Numbered from the stretch's first letter, positions 17,839 to 26,297 are shown. The stretch: DNA of 64,000 nt from an uncultured Phascolarctobacterium sp. (GCA_905200645.1 CAJKLD010000008.1:8878-72877); one strand, 5' to 3'. Notes: generated by a model from the sequence alone, not told the origin. A program made the numbers and translations.

Positions 17839-18600
17839 ATGCAATTAAAAAAAATAATTTTTACTTTCACTTTAGCGGCAGCCATGCAGCTTTTACCGGC
17901 TGCTAGCGTTTCCGCTTACAGCAATACAGATTTGGCTGCCGTGCAAAACGGCTCTGACTGCCCCGGCGGAGACCTTTCCGGAGCCGACCTTTCCGGCTTT
18001 AATCTTTCCGGCCGCGATTTTTCCGGCACAGATTTTACGCAAGCCCGTTTAGACGGTACCAATTTGGACGGAGCCAAGCTGCACAGCGCCAATTTTCACA
18101 GCGCTATTTTGCACCGCTCCAGCCTGCGCAATGCCGATTTAAGCAACGCAGACTTAGGCTACGCTCAAGCTGCCAATGTAGATTTTACTAAAGCAAAAAT
18201 GACCGGCGCTCAGCTTTATCGCGCGCAACTGCAAAGCAGCAAGCTTTTAAATGCCAATTTACAATACAGCCAAATGCAGGAAGCTGTTTTAGATAACGTG
18301 CAGGCAGATTATGCTGATTTCAGCTATGCCAATCTTCCTTATAGTTGGCTACGCAACGCAAGTTTTCCCAATGCCTGCTTCTACGGCGCCAATATGTACA
18401 GCACCCATATGCAAAAATCCAACTTAACCGCTGCTGACCTGCGCAGCGCTAAGCTTGGCTATAGTAATTTACAGAAAACTAAGCTTAATAAAGCAATGTT
18501 CGATAAAGCAATCCTGGAACACGCCGATTTACGCGGAGCGGAAATGGAATATACGCAATTCGGCACAGCCTTTAAAGACAATGTTAAAATAGATAAATAA
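17839..18600 (+). CDS. Exported pentapeptide-repeat protein
   Basis: A 253-residue protein with a signal peptide (KKIIFTFTLAAAMQLLPAASVSA, cleavage about residue 26) followed by about 40 pentapeptide repeats of the A(D/N)LXX type from residue 45 to 245, which fold as a square beta helix. The exported location is unusual since most pentapeptide proteins studied are cytoplasmic (DNA-gyrase mimics). There is no membrane anchor, so the periplasm of a diderm cell is the likely place. Function is unknown. The Shine-Dalgarno match (AGG) is weak, and expression may depend on the upstream HAD gene. Confidence 0.78.
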   Translation: MQLKKIIFTFTLAAAMQLLPAASVSAYSNTDLAAVQNGSDCPGGDLSGADLSGFNLSGRDFSGTDFTQARLDGTNLDGAKLHSANFHSAILHRSSLRNADLSNADLGYAQAANVDFTKAKMTGAQLYRAQLQSSKLLNANLQYSQMQEAVLDNVQADYADFSYANLPYSWLRNASFPNACFYGANMYSTHMQKSNLTAADLRSAKLGYSNLQKTKLNKAMFDKAILEHADLRGAEMEYTQFGTAFKDNVKIDK

Positions 18601-18633
18601 GCTTCTATATCAAAACTAATTTTATCTTCTCCT

Positions 18634-18665
18634 TACGCAATAGATTGTATATCTGTTGCGTATTT
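18634..18665. terminator. Bidirectional terminator between pentapeptide and pilO-like genes
   Basis: TACGCAA and TTGCGTA pair, extended by AGAT/ATCT across one mismatch, with a T run on the plus strand and an A/T-rich flank on the other. It lies between two convergent genes. Confidence 0.65.
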
Positions 18666-18666
18666 T

Positions 18667-19209
18667 TTATTTTTTAGATAAAAACGTACCTTGCAGTAAT
18701 AGGTCAGCGCAAATGTTTCCGTCTGCCTGCCCTTTCAGCTCAATTTTTTGCACTGCTAACGGCAATTTTTCTACCTTTTGAAGCCAACGAAGCAAAGCAA
18801 AATAATTACCAATAAGCTCTATTTTAATTGTCGCTTTATTTTCGGACAAACTTTGCAGTTGCTTAATCATTAAATGTTCCTTTTGCGCCAGTCTCTGTAA
18901 TTTATTCTGCGCCTGATTACTGTCCGTTAGTTGCCATAGGCTTTGCTGTAGCCTAGCAAGCTCTTGATATTTTTTATTTTCATAAGCAGTATAATCAACA
19001 TGCTTATCAGCGAAATCTATAAGGTTTGCCAAATATTCTGCTTGCTCCCGCTGCTTAGCCAGCAAAGCTGTAATTTGTACATAGCCCGGCAAAACTGTGC
19101 CAAAAAACACTGTCAAAATTAGTAAAAATCCTGCCAACAAGGCTATTACATTACCGATAAATTTTCTTTTATGAGGTAGGTTTTCTAAAATTTTTTCTTT
19201 ACTTTTCAT
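18667..19209 (-). CDS. PilO-like type IV pilus inner-membrane protein
   Basis: A 180-residue protein with one membrane helix near the N terminus (residues 17-40, FIGNVIALLAGFLLILTVFF), a coiled-coil stretch (50-105) and a small ferredoxin-like C-terminal domain, the PilO/GspM layout. Sequence identity to named PilO proteins is low, so the call leans on architecture and on position two bases after the PilM/PilN-like gene. PilO pairs with PilN in the periplasm to align the pilus machine with the secretin. It ends at a bidirectional terminator. Confidence 0.6.
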   Translation of the reverse strand: MKSKEKILENLPHKRKFIGNVIALLAGFLLILTVFFGTVLPGYVQITALLAKQREQAEYLANLIDFADKHVDYTAYENKKYQELARLQQSLWQLTDSNQAQNKLQRLAQKEHLMIKQLQSLSENKATIKIELIGNYFALLRWLQKVEKLPLAVQKIELKGQADGNICADLLLQGTFLSKK

Positions 19210-19211
19210 GT

Positions 19212-20336
19212 TTATTTTTCCTTTAACTGCATAGTAAAAGTAACCTTGTCCTTCTCCTGCTGCATATTTTTCAGCTTTACCTGCGAAAATTTCTGCGAAT
19301 TTTCCAACCGCTCCACTAAATTATTAACGGCATTCCCCTCATAGCAACTGCCGGTAAGCTGCCATTCTTTTGTTTTAGCGTCTCCGTGCAAAAATTCTAA
19401 CCAGCAATTACTTTGTCTGCCTACTTGTTGACCAATATTACTTACACTTTTACTGATATGACTAGCGTTTTGCTGCATATTTTTCACCAAAAGCTGCGAG
19501 TGACGCAGCTTTGCCTCAATTTTTTGACTTTGCTCATAACGCTGCTGCCACACTGTGTACTGCTCCAGCTGTTGCTCCGTGTTGTGCAAATATTTTTGCG
19601 CTAATAAGCGACCGCCTTGAGCACTACCATAAATAACCACAGACAGCAACAAACAGCTTGCAAAAATTGTTTTCACATAGTTTTTATCAGAATTAGTCAT
19701 GAGCACAAATCTCTGACGCCACTGCTCTTTTTCATTTAACAAGCTGCGATATTGAAAATTTTCGCCCGCATACCATTCTTGTTGCGTATTTTCAGCCGTT
19801 GCGCCAACCAAAATAGCCTGTATTTGTAAACGTAAAGTATTTGCCATAGCGCAAACATTCACAATCTGTTGTTTTTGCCAAGCCCATAGCCTTACTTGCT
19901 GCATATCGTTCAAGCTTTCTTGCATAAAAGCAGTCACAAAGCTACCTTTTTCCCACGGCACAACCTGCTCTGCCTCCCACGCAAGCGCCTGCAACAGCTC
20001 TGCTTGAGTCAACGTTGGCAAGCTTAAATTTTCTTTCTGTACTAACGCTTCATCTACAAGCAGCAAAGTATCCGCCATATCTTTAATTTTTGCCCACACC
20101 AAAGCTTCCCGTAAGCTTTTTTCTCCCTCCTGCCACCAATCCATGTTGTTCTCCGTCCATAAATTAGCTAAAATAATTTCTTTATTCCACATACAGCAAT
20201 CCTTTTGCCAATAGCTCAGTACTAATTTATCAACTTCCAGCAAAACTATCAGCAGCTGCTTGTTTTGTCGTAGCTGTCGCAAATAATAGCGCTGTACACC
20301 TTGCTTAATTTCTGTAACAGTGTACCTGTTTTTCAT
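19212..20336 (-). CDS. PilM-PilN-like fusion (GspL-like) pilus assembly protein
   Basis: A 374-residue protein. Residues 1-200 resemble a reduced, actin-like PilM/GspL cytoplasmic domain (ELLQALAWEAEQVVPWEKG near 115-135 matches the WEAEQ block of PilM). Residues 220-245 form one membrane helix (KTIFASCLLLSVVIYGSA), and 246-374 a coiled coil plus a PilN-like periplasmic domain. PilM and PilN are usually separate proteins; here they appear joined as in type II secretion GspL. GGAGGTGGAG precedes the ATG. It lies between the prepilin peptidase and PilO-like genes, in one orientation. Confidence 0.6.
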   Translation of the reverse strand: MKNRYTVTEIKQGVQRYYLRQLRQNKQLLIVLLEVDKLVLSYWQKDCCMWNKEIILANLWTENNMDWWQEGEKSLREALVWAKIKDMADTLLLVDEALVQKENLSLPTLTQAELLQALAWEAEQVVPWEKGSFVTAFMQESLNDMQQVRLWAWQKQQIVNVCAMANTLRLQIQAILVGATAENTQQEWYAGENFQYRSLLNEKEQWRQRFVLMTNSDKNYVKTIFASCLLLSVVIYGSAQGGRLLAQKYLHNTEQQLEQYTVWQQRYEQSQKIEAKLRHSQLLVKNMQQNASHISKSVSNIGQQVGRQSNCWLEFLHGDAKTKEWQLTGSCYEGNAVNNLVERLENSQKFSQVKLKNMQQEKDKVTFTMQLKEK

Positions 20337-20381
20337 ACTCCACCTCCAAATCCATCACTAAAAAATTCTGTAAAAATTATT

Positions 20382-20840
20382 TTAAACAAAGCAGCGCCAA
20401 TACCACCCTAAAATATTGGCTCCCCAAAAATAACACAGCATTGCTGCAAAGCACAGAAACGGTCCAAATGGCAGCGGCTGATAATTTTTCACTTGCTTAA
20501 ATAATAACAAAATTACGCCCACTGCTGCACCGCCGATAAAAGCCAGCAGCAAGCACGCCAATCCCTGCTCCACTCCTAGCCACAAGCCTAGCACCGTCGC
20601 CAGCTTCACATCACCCTCGCCCATACCACCACTGCTTGCCAAATAAATTAAAAACATAATACCGCCCAAAGCTAACGCTCCCTGCGCAGCAAAAATCATA
20701 AAATGAAAATAATAAGCACGCAGTAAACCAACACACGCCAGAAATAAATTCACGTTATCATATAACAGCATGCTTTGGTAATCTGTATAGCTGTGATACA
20801 TTAGGCAAATTATAAACAATAAAGCAAATACGCTCGACAA
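20382..20840 (-). CDS. Prepilin peptidase, peptidase-only form (A24 family)
   Basis: A 152-residue polytopic protein with both aspartates of the A24 peptidase: YTDYQ near residue 19 and GMGEGDVKLA near 82. PilD removes leader peptides from prepilins at the inner membrane. The N-terminal methyltransferase domain of classical PilD is absent. I choose TTG 20840 as start: GGAAGGGAG sits seven bases before it. The reading frame stays open to TTG 20915, but that codon has no ribosome site, and the extra residues overlap a terminator-like hairpin. It heads the pilD-pilMN-pilO run. Confidence 0.72.
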   Translation of the reverse strand: MSSVFALLFIICLMYHSYTDYQSMLLYDNVNLFLACVGLLRAYYFHFMIFAAQGALALGGIMFLIYLASSGGMGEGDVKLATVLGLWLGVEQGLACLLLAFIGGAAVGVILLLFKQVKNYQPLPFGPFLCFAAMLCYFWGANILGWYWRCFV

Positions 20841-20857
20841 AATATCGCTCCCTTCCA

Positions 20858-20900
20858 CAAAACAAAAGGCTCCTGTACTACAAACTGCAATACAGAAGCC
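20858..20900 (-). terminator. Terminator-like hairpin between ppsA and the prepilin peptidase gene
   Basis: On the minus strand GGCTTCTGTA pairs with TACAGGAGCC (ten pairs, one G-U) around a 13-base loop and is followed by TTTTGTTTT. It lies downstream of ppsA and of the candidate promoter at 20934-20962, so it may end ppsA transcripts, act as an attenuator, or both. Confidence 0.65.
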
Positions 20901-20933
20901 AAAAGCTCGTAACAATTTTCTTTTGTTGAGTAT

Positions 20934-20962
20934 AGTATAGCTTACAAAATAAGCTCTGTCAA
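20934..20962 (-). promoter_or_regulatory. Promoter upstream of the prepilin peptidase gene
   Basis: TTGACA and TATACT with a 17-base spacer on the minus strand, just after the ppsA stop codon. The predicted transcript starts near 20927 and runs through the hairpin at 20858-20900 before the chosen start at 20840. Confidence 0.6.
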
Positions 20963-20984
20963 ATTTTTTAATTTGCTGATTTAC

Positions 20985-23366
20985 TTACCAGTTTAAATCT
21001 TCAATTTCCTGGCGGCCGCGGCCGGTCAAAGCGTCCAGCATAATGCGCTGCTCAATTTGAGCAGCCAGCTTCTTAGTAAATTTAACAGTATCAGGATTTA
21101 CAGACATGCTGTCAATACCGCTCTTTATGAGGAATTCGCAAAATTCAGGATATACGCTGGGAGCTTGACCGCAGATAGAAACGGTCTTTCCACCTTTGTG
21201 AGCAACCTCAATAAGATGACGGATAGCGCGGCGAACAGCCAAGTTGCGCTCGTCATAAATATGGGATACGGTATCATTATCACGGTCGCAGCCCAGTACC
21301 AGCATGGTAAGGTCGTTGGAACCAATGGAATAACCGTCAACGAACTGGTTGAATTGATCAGCCAAAATAATGTTAGAAGGAATTTCAGCCATCAGCCAAA
21401 CCTTAAAGTCTTTGCCACGGCGCAGACCACAATCAGCCATAATAGCAACAACCTTTTCACATTCCTCCACATTGCGGCAGAACGGAATCATAACGTTCAG
21501 ATTTTTCAGGCCAAACTCTTCGCGTACTTTGCGTACAGCCATACATTCCAATTTGAAAGCTTCAATATATTTAGGGTCATAATAACGAGAAGCGCCGCGC
21601 CAACCCAACAGAGCAGAAGGCTCATAAGGCTCAAATTCGTCGCCGCCTTTCAAATCGCGGTATTCGCTGGATTTGAAGTCAGAAAAGCGCAGAGTAACCG
21701 GTCTCGGAGCCATAGCTTGGCAAACTTGACGGATGCCTTCAGCCAGTTGGTCGACAACCTTTTCCGGTTGACCAATCTTAATGAGATACAGCGGATGCTC
21801 GTGAATATAGGTAGTCCAAATAAACTCTTCACGCATCAGACCAATGCCATCGCAAGGCAGAGTGCTGTATTTTTCAGCCAGCTCGGGATCGCCAAGGTTC
21901 ATATAAATCTTAGTACCGGTCGGCGGGAAATATTCGGCAGCAGCTACTACTTGTTGAGCAGCGGGCTGTTCTGCTTTAGGTTCTTCAATAATACCTTCAT
22001 ATACTACGCCATGAGTTGCGTCGATAGTTACATCAATGCCGTCGGGAATAGTAGTGGTAGCAGCTTCGCCACGGCTCTTCGTGCCAACAATACAGGGAAT
22101 ACCCAGCTCGCGGGAAACAATAGAAGCATGGCAGGTCATTCCGCCGCTATCAGTTACAATGGCTTTCGCTTTTTTCATAGCCGGAACCCAGTCAGGAGCG
22201 GTCATTTCAGTTACTAAAATTTCGCCTTCCTTAAATTCATCAATGCGGGAAGGATCCAAAATTACATGTACACGGCCAGCAACATTACCGGGGCTGGCAG
22301 GCAAACCTTTTACAATAACTTTACGATCAGTAGTCACTTTTTTCTCCTCTTTCGGCGCACCGCCATTTTCTTTGTTGCGGCGGCTCCATACGGTTTCGGG
22401 ACGGGCTTGCAGAATATAAACCTTGTTATCGCGTTCGTCCACGCCCCATTCCATATCCATGTAGCAGCCATAATGTGCTTCGATTTTTTTAGCGCAAACT
22501 GCCAGCTCTTTAATTTGAGCGTCGGTCAGCTTTTGTTCGTTTTGCTCATCCAACGGAACCATTACTTCTTCGCAGTCGCCAGTAGCTTTGCGAATTAATT
22601 TAATATCTTGGCCGTTGACATTTTTCTCGATAATTTCACCGCTGGCTTTATTTACGGTATAGTTATCCGGAGTTACGGTGCCTTGAACAACATATTCGCC
22701 TAACCCCCAAGCGCCTTCAATCAAAATATTTTTGTCGTCGCCGGTAGCAACGTTAACGGTGAACATAACGCCTGCTGCTTTGGAGAATACCATCATTTGT
22801 ACTGCAGCAGAAAGAGCTACATCCAAATGGTCAAAACCTTGTTTTTCGCGATAGTAAACAGCGCGGTCAGTAAAACAGGAAGCATAGCATTCCTTAACCT
22901 TAGCTACGATAGTAGCAGCGCCCTTAACATTCAAATAAGTATCCTGCTGCCCTGCAAAACTTGCGTCCGGCAAATCTTCGGCCGTAGCGCTGGAGCGTAC
23001 AGCAACGAAAGGATCAGCTTGGCCAACTTTTTTGCCCAGCTCTTCATAAGCAGCAGCAATCAGCTCTTGCAAATCCTGCGGCATTTCTTTATCCATAATT
23101 GCCTGACGGATTTTAGCGCAAACCTCGCGCAGTTGAGCGCTGTTATCAACATCTAAGCCTGCAATGAGATTTTTAATTTCGTCATACAAGCCGGTTTTCT
23201 CAAAGAAATATCTGTAAGCGCAGGCCGTGGTTGCAAAGCCATAAGGTACAGGCACATCCACATGAGAAGTCAACTCACCCAAGGAAGAGGATTTGCCGCC
23301 GGCAATCGCTACATCCTTTCTCTCCAATTGGTCAAACCACAGCAAAAATGCTTTTTCTTTTTCCAT
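20985..23366 (-). CDS. ppsA: Phosphoenolpyruvate synthase
   Basis: A 793-residue enzyme with three domains: the ATP-grasp nucleotide-binding domain (residues 1-330, GGKSSSLGELT, then VRSSATAEDLPDASFAGQQ), the swivelling phosphohistidine domain (GGMTCHASIVSRELGIPCIVGT, catalytic His near 412) and the C-terminal PEP-binding TIM barrel (LMREEFIW, SIGSNDLTMLVLG, SICGQAPS). It converts pyruvate and ATP to PEP, AMP and phosphate for gluconeogenesis. Length matches the bacterial enzyme. It seems to be transcribed alone from the promoter at 23429-23457. Confidence 0.93.
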   Translation of the reverse strand: MEKEKAFLLWFDQLERKDVAIAGGKSSSLGELTSHVDVPVPYGFATTACAYRYFFEKTGLYDEIKNLIAGLDVDNSAQLREVCAKIRQAIMDKEMPQDLQELIAAAYEELGKKVGQADPFVAVRSSATAEDLPDASFAGQQDTYLNVKGAATIVAKVKECYASCFTDRAVYYREKQGFDHLDVALSAAVQMMVFSKAAGVMFTVNVATGDDKNILIEGAWGLGEYVVQGTVTPDNYTVNKASGEIIEKNVNGQDIKLIRKATGDCEEVMVPLDEQNEQKLTDAQIKELAVCAKKIEAHYGCYMDMEWGVDERDNKVYILQARPETVWSRRNKENGGAPKEEKKVTTDRKVIVKGLPASPGNVAGRVHVILDPSRIDEFKEGEILVTEMTAPDWVPAMKKAKAIVTDSGGMTCHASIVSRELGIPCIVGTKSRGEAATTTIPDGIDVTIDATHGVVYEGIIEEPKAEQPAAQQVVAAAEYFPPTGTKIYMNLGDPELAEKYSTLPCDGIGLMREEFIWTTYIHEHPLYLIKIGQPEKVVDQLAEGIRQVCQAMAPRPVTLRFSDFKSSEYRDLKGGDEFEPYEPSALLGWRGASRYYDPKYIEAFKLECMAVRKVREEFGLKNLNVMIPFCRNVEECEKVVAIMADCGLRRGKDFKVWLMAEIPSNIILADQFNQFVDGYSIGSNDLTMLVLGCDRDNDTVSHIYDERNLAVRRAIRHLIEVAHKGGKTVSICGQAPSVYPEFCEFLIKSGIDSMSVNPDTVKFTKKLAAQIEQRIMLDALTGRGRQEIEDLNW

Positions 23367-23417
23367 GATTTTTTAGCTCCTTTGAAAATACTATACTTAA
23401 TACAAAGAACAACTTTA

Positions 23418-23457
23418 ATATAGTGTATACTATATCACATTTATCAAGCATATTCAA
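23418..23457 (-). promoter_or_regulatory. ppsA promoter with overlapping inverted repeat
   Basis: TTGAAT and TATAGT on the minus strand are 17 bases apart (23429-23457). The -10 box is inside a perfect inverted repeat, ATATAGT-N4-ACTATAT (23418-23435), so a repressor bound there would block RNA polymerase. The regulator is unknown. Confidence 0.5.
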
Positions 23458-23581
23458 GAGTAAAAGAAATTTTTTTTGAAGGAAGAGAATTTTTTGATTT
23501 CATCTCCCCCTCTTTCCACCGCCAGCAAAACATGCTAAAATTATCATATAAATTATAGCCACTACGAAAGGAGCTCAAACA

Positions 23582-23800
23582 TTGTTTATATATCATTTAC
23601 CGCAAATTTTTTCTAGCATTCCTCTGCGTTTAGATGACGGTCACGGAGATTATAACCGCAGCTATGAGCGCAGTGACGACGATTTTGATTACGCCGATTA
23701 TTCTACCGACCACCGCGATAATAACTTTCGTAATTACGAAAAAAAACGCCGTAAAACAAAAAAAGAAATCATTGACGATTTACTCAAAAGATGGGACTAA
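23582..23800 (+). CDS. Small Asp/Tyr-rich protein with basic tail, unknown function
   Basis: A 72-residue ORF beginning at TTG with AAAGGAG eight bases upstream and ending just before a strong terminator, which supports expression. Residues 1-16 are hydrophobic, 17-50 carry ten aspartates and several tyrosines (SDDDFDYADYSTDH), and 53-72 are basic then amphipathic (KKRRKTKKEIIDDLLKRW). No known family is recognised. The short length and low-complexity middle mean a chance ORF cannot be excluded, but its signals are better than those of nearby shadow ORFs. Confidence 0.5.
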   Translation: MFIYHLPQIFSSIPLRLDDGHGDYNRSYERSDDDFDYADYSTDHRDNNFRNYEKKRRKTKKEIIDDLLKRWD

Positions 23801-23805
23801 GACGC

Positions 23806-23853
23806 AAAAAACTCCTGAGATTTTACTATAACAAAAATCCCAGGAGTTTTTTT
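23806..23853. terminator. Strong bidirectional terminator
   Basis: AAACTCCTG and CAGGAGTTT pair, with a second stem block GATTTT/AAAATC above a single mismatch, flanked by A and T runs on both sides. It serves the small ORF and the convergent acyl ligase gene. Confidence 0.85.
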
Positions 23854-23870
23854 ATAAATTGTCTATGCTA

Positions 23871-25130
23871 TTATTTTTCCTGCCACTGCTGTAAAGCCAG
23901 CTTGTCAAGCTTGCCGCTTTCGTTACGCGGCAATTCTTTAAGAAAAACGAACTGCTTTGGCAGTTCATAATCCTCAAGTTGTTCCCGCAGCATTTTTATC
24001 ATATCCTGCTTGCTATATTCTTTTGCTGCCGCTACAAAAGCAACCAACACATCTACGTCACCAATATGCTTGCTTAACACAGCAGCTTCCACAACCTGCG
24101 GCAAGTCAGTAATAACGGCAGCAACCTTTACTGTACTCACCTTACGGCCGTTGACATTGCAAATATCATCCGTGCGTCCCAAAAAGTGCAGCCTGCCCTG
24201 CGCATCCAAGCGGCCTCTATCCTTGAGCGAAAAAGGCACCTTTATTTGCTCCACATGATAAGGCGTGTCAATAAATATTTCTTCATTAGATATGCTAATA
24301 TTCACGCCCTTAAAGGGTCTGCCAATTAAGGTGCGGTCGTCGGTCATTTCCTTATCCTTGATATAGGTTATATAATTAAGCTCGCTGGCGCCATAGTACA
24401 GCGTTATCTGCGTTTGCGGAAAAACTGCCAGCAGCTTATCCGCTTCCTGCCGCCCCATGGACTGGGAGCCGCTGATAATGCTGCGAACAGTATTATTGGG
24501 CTGCTTCATAAATTTAGGCAGCAGCAATAATTTAGAAGGAATTAAGTAAATAGTATTGACATCATATTGCCGTATCAGCTCCAGCCAATGCTTAGGCCGA
24601 AATTTTTCCGTAACAATCAATGTGCCGCCAGCAGCTAAAACGCCCATATAAATATTCAAATTACCGGTAAAAGCCAAGCTTCCCTGACAAAAAATTATTG
24701 TCTTTTTATCCACGCCAAAAACGCGGTTCTGCTCCGGAAAAAAGTCTGCCCAGCTATGATAATTACGCCACAGCAGCTTGCTTTTCCCTGTGCTGCCGCT
24801 GGTCATCACCCCCATGCAGGCGTTTTGGGGAATATTTTTTACGACAAACTGCTGATTTTTGCTAAGTTCTGTAGCGATAATCGGACGAGTTTTTGTGCCG
24901 CTGTATGCAAGAAAATTTATCAACTGCTGAGCGATGCTTTCCGCATGGATAAAAATTGCAGGCTCGCGCAGCTCGTTTTCTTGGCGCAGCTTAGACGCTG
25001 CTTCCGCCAGCTGTCCGTAGGTATAGCTGCAATCATCGTCAACCAACGCCAATTTATCCTGCGGCTTACCGGCAATCAGCGCCAAATAATCCGCAAAATC
25101 CTGATAATTTTGTGCCGCTTCCGCTGCCAT
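23871..25130 (-). CDS. AMP-forming acyl-CoA synthetase-like ligase of the bioY cluster
   Basis: A 419-residue adenylate-forming enzyme, shorter than the usual 500-550. Motifs in order: TSGSTGKSK (ATP loop, about 111), YYGASELNYIT (A5, about 250), GRLDAQGRLHFLGRTDDI (hinge), and PRNESGKLDKLAL near the end, with the catalytic lysine of motif A10. Such enzymes activate a carboxylic acid as an acyl-AMP and pass it to CoA or a carrier. Context resembles yhfT of B. subtilis, which sits with a bioY paralogue. The ATG overlaps the thiolase stop in TGATG. The substrate is unknown; a pimelate-related acid is a guess. Confidence 0.78.
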   Translation of the reverse strand: MAAEAAQNYQDFADYLALIAGKPQDKLALVDDDCSYTYGQLAEAASKLRQENELREPAIFIHAESIAQQLINFLAYSGTKTRPIIATELSKNQQFVVKNIPQNACMGVMTSGSTGKSKLLWRNYHSWADFFPEQNRVFGVDKKTIIFCQGSLAFTGNLNIYMGVLAAGGTLIVTEKFRPKHWLELIRQYDVNTIYLIPSKLLLLPKFMKQPNNTVRSIISGSQSMGRQEADKLLAVFPQTQITLYYGASELNYITYIKDKEMTDDRTLIGRPFKGVNISISNEEIFIDTPYHVEQIKVPFSLKDRGRLDAQGRLHFLGRTDDICNVNGRKVSTVKVAAVITDLPQVVEAAVLSKHIGDVDVLVAFVAAAKEYSKQDMIKMLREQLEDYELPKQFVFLKELPRNESGKLDKLALQQWQEK

Positions 25131-26269
25131 CACTGCGCCATCCTTTCCAACAGCAAAGCCGTACCAACTCCTCCGGCAGCCGCCACGCTGGCGCAGCCAA
25201 AACGTCCGCCGCGCTGCCGCAAGGCTTCCAATAAATGCAGCGTAATAATGCAGCCGGACGCTCCGTAGGGATGACCATAGGCCAAAGCGCCGCCAAAAAT
25301 ATTATATTTATCTATGCTTTGCTTAAAGGTGCGCGCAAAAAGCACGTCAATCACGGCAAAGGCCTCGTTGATTTCAAAATCCGCAATATCCTGTTCCTTC
25401 AAATTATATTTTTGCAAAAGCTTTTCCAACGCCAAAATAGCAGTGCGCGGACTTGCCAACGGGTCGCCGCCGCAGGCAGCAGCCCCAATTACCTTGGCCT
25501 GAGCCTGCAAATTATGCTCCTCAAGATATTTTTTGGAACACAATACTACAAAAGCCGCGCCGTCGTTAATCAGGCAGGAATTGGCCGCCGTGATAAATCT
25601 TCCTTGAGGCAAAACCTTGGGCAGTCTGTCCAAAAGCTTTTGACTCATGCGCGGACGGATGCCTTCATCCAGATAAGCGTCAAAAACAGGCGCAATAATA
25701 TTTTGCAAAGCGCAGGTTTCCCTAGCCTGCACAGCCAATTGATGACTGCGCAGCACCCACTTATCCAATTCCTCTTTAGTTACCTTTTCCCGCTGGCACG
25801 CCAGCTCTGCGCCTTCCAGCATCACCGTTTCTCGATGAATTTCCGGCATAAATTTTGCTACGCTATACCATTCTTCTCCCTGATAATCGGGATGGTTGAC
25901 ATTATAAGCGCGCCGCGGCTGCGTAGAGCTGCTTTCAAAACCGCCTGCAATAATGCAGTCTGCTTCGCCGCAGGCAATTTTCGCCGCCGCCACCGCAATA
26001 GCCTCCAGACCGCTGCCGCACTGCACATCAATAGTAAAGGCAGGAACCGTGTTGGCCACTCCGGCCTCCAAAGCCATCAGACGCGTAATATTACCGCCCG
26101 CGCCCACGCCGTTGCCGCCGATAATATAATCGGGCGCTGCAATTTGATATTTTCCTATGACCTGACGCATCACCGCCGCTCCCAGCTTTTCGGCAGGAAC
26201 GTGGCGATACATACCGTTGACCACGCCTACATAGCTGCGCAGTCCGCCTAAAATATATGCGTTTTTCAT
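25130..26269 (-). CDS. Thiolase-superfamily protein lacking the C-terminal catalytic cysteine
   Basis: A 379-residue thiolase fold. The nucleophilic cysteine is present (QCGSGLEA, Cys84), as are NEAF and GGALAYGHPYGASG with the catalytic histidine (His333). The C-terminal CxGGG motif, whose cysteine shuttles the proton, is replaced: GCASVAAAGGVG puts Ala363 at that position. Classical acetyl-CoA acetyltransferases need both cysteines, so chemistry may differ or be limited to one direction. Similar in context to yhfS of B. subtilis. It overlaps the ligase start and lies 63 bases after bioY, with a hairpin between. Confidence 0.75.
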   Translation of the reverse strand: MKNAYILGGLRSYVGVVNGMYRHVPAEKLGAAVMRQVIGKYQIAAPDYIIGGNGVGAGGNITRLMALEAGVANTVPAFTIDVQCGSGLEAIAVAAAKIACGEADCIIAGGFESSSTQPRRAYNVNHPDYQGEEWYSVAKFMPEIHRETVMLEGAELACQREKVTKEELDKWVLRSHQLAVQARETCALQNIIAPVFDAYLDEGIRPRMSQKLLDRLPKVLPQGRFITAANSCLINDGAAFVVLCSKKYLEEHNLQAQAKVIGAAACGGDPLASPRTAILALEKLLQKYNLKEQDIADFEINEAFAVIDVLFARTFKQSIDKYNIFGGALAYGHPYGASGCIITLHLLEALRQRGGRFGCASVAAAGGVGTALLLERMAQ

Positions 26270-26297
26270 AATTTCACCTTAAAAAATATATAACAAA

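Noticed and set aside
21057..22217. 386-residue plus-strand open frame
   Set aside because: It lies entirely antisense to ppsA, has no ribosome site or family motifs, and reflects codon bias of the real gene.
25235..26251. 338-residue plus-strand open frame
   Set aside because: Antisense to the thiolase-like gene whose motifs are clear; no recognisable domain in the antisense reading.
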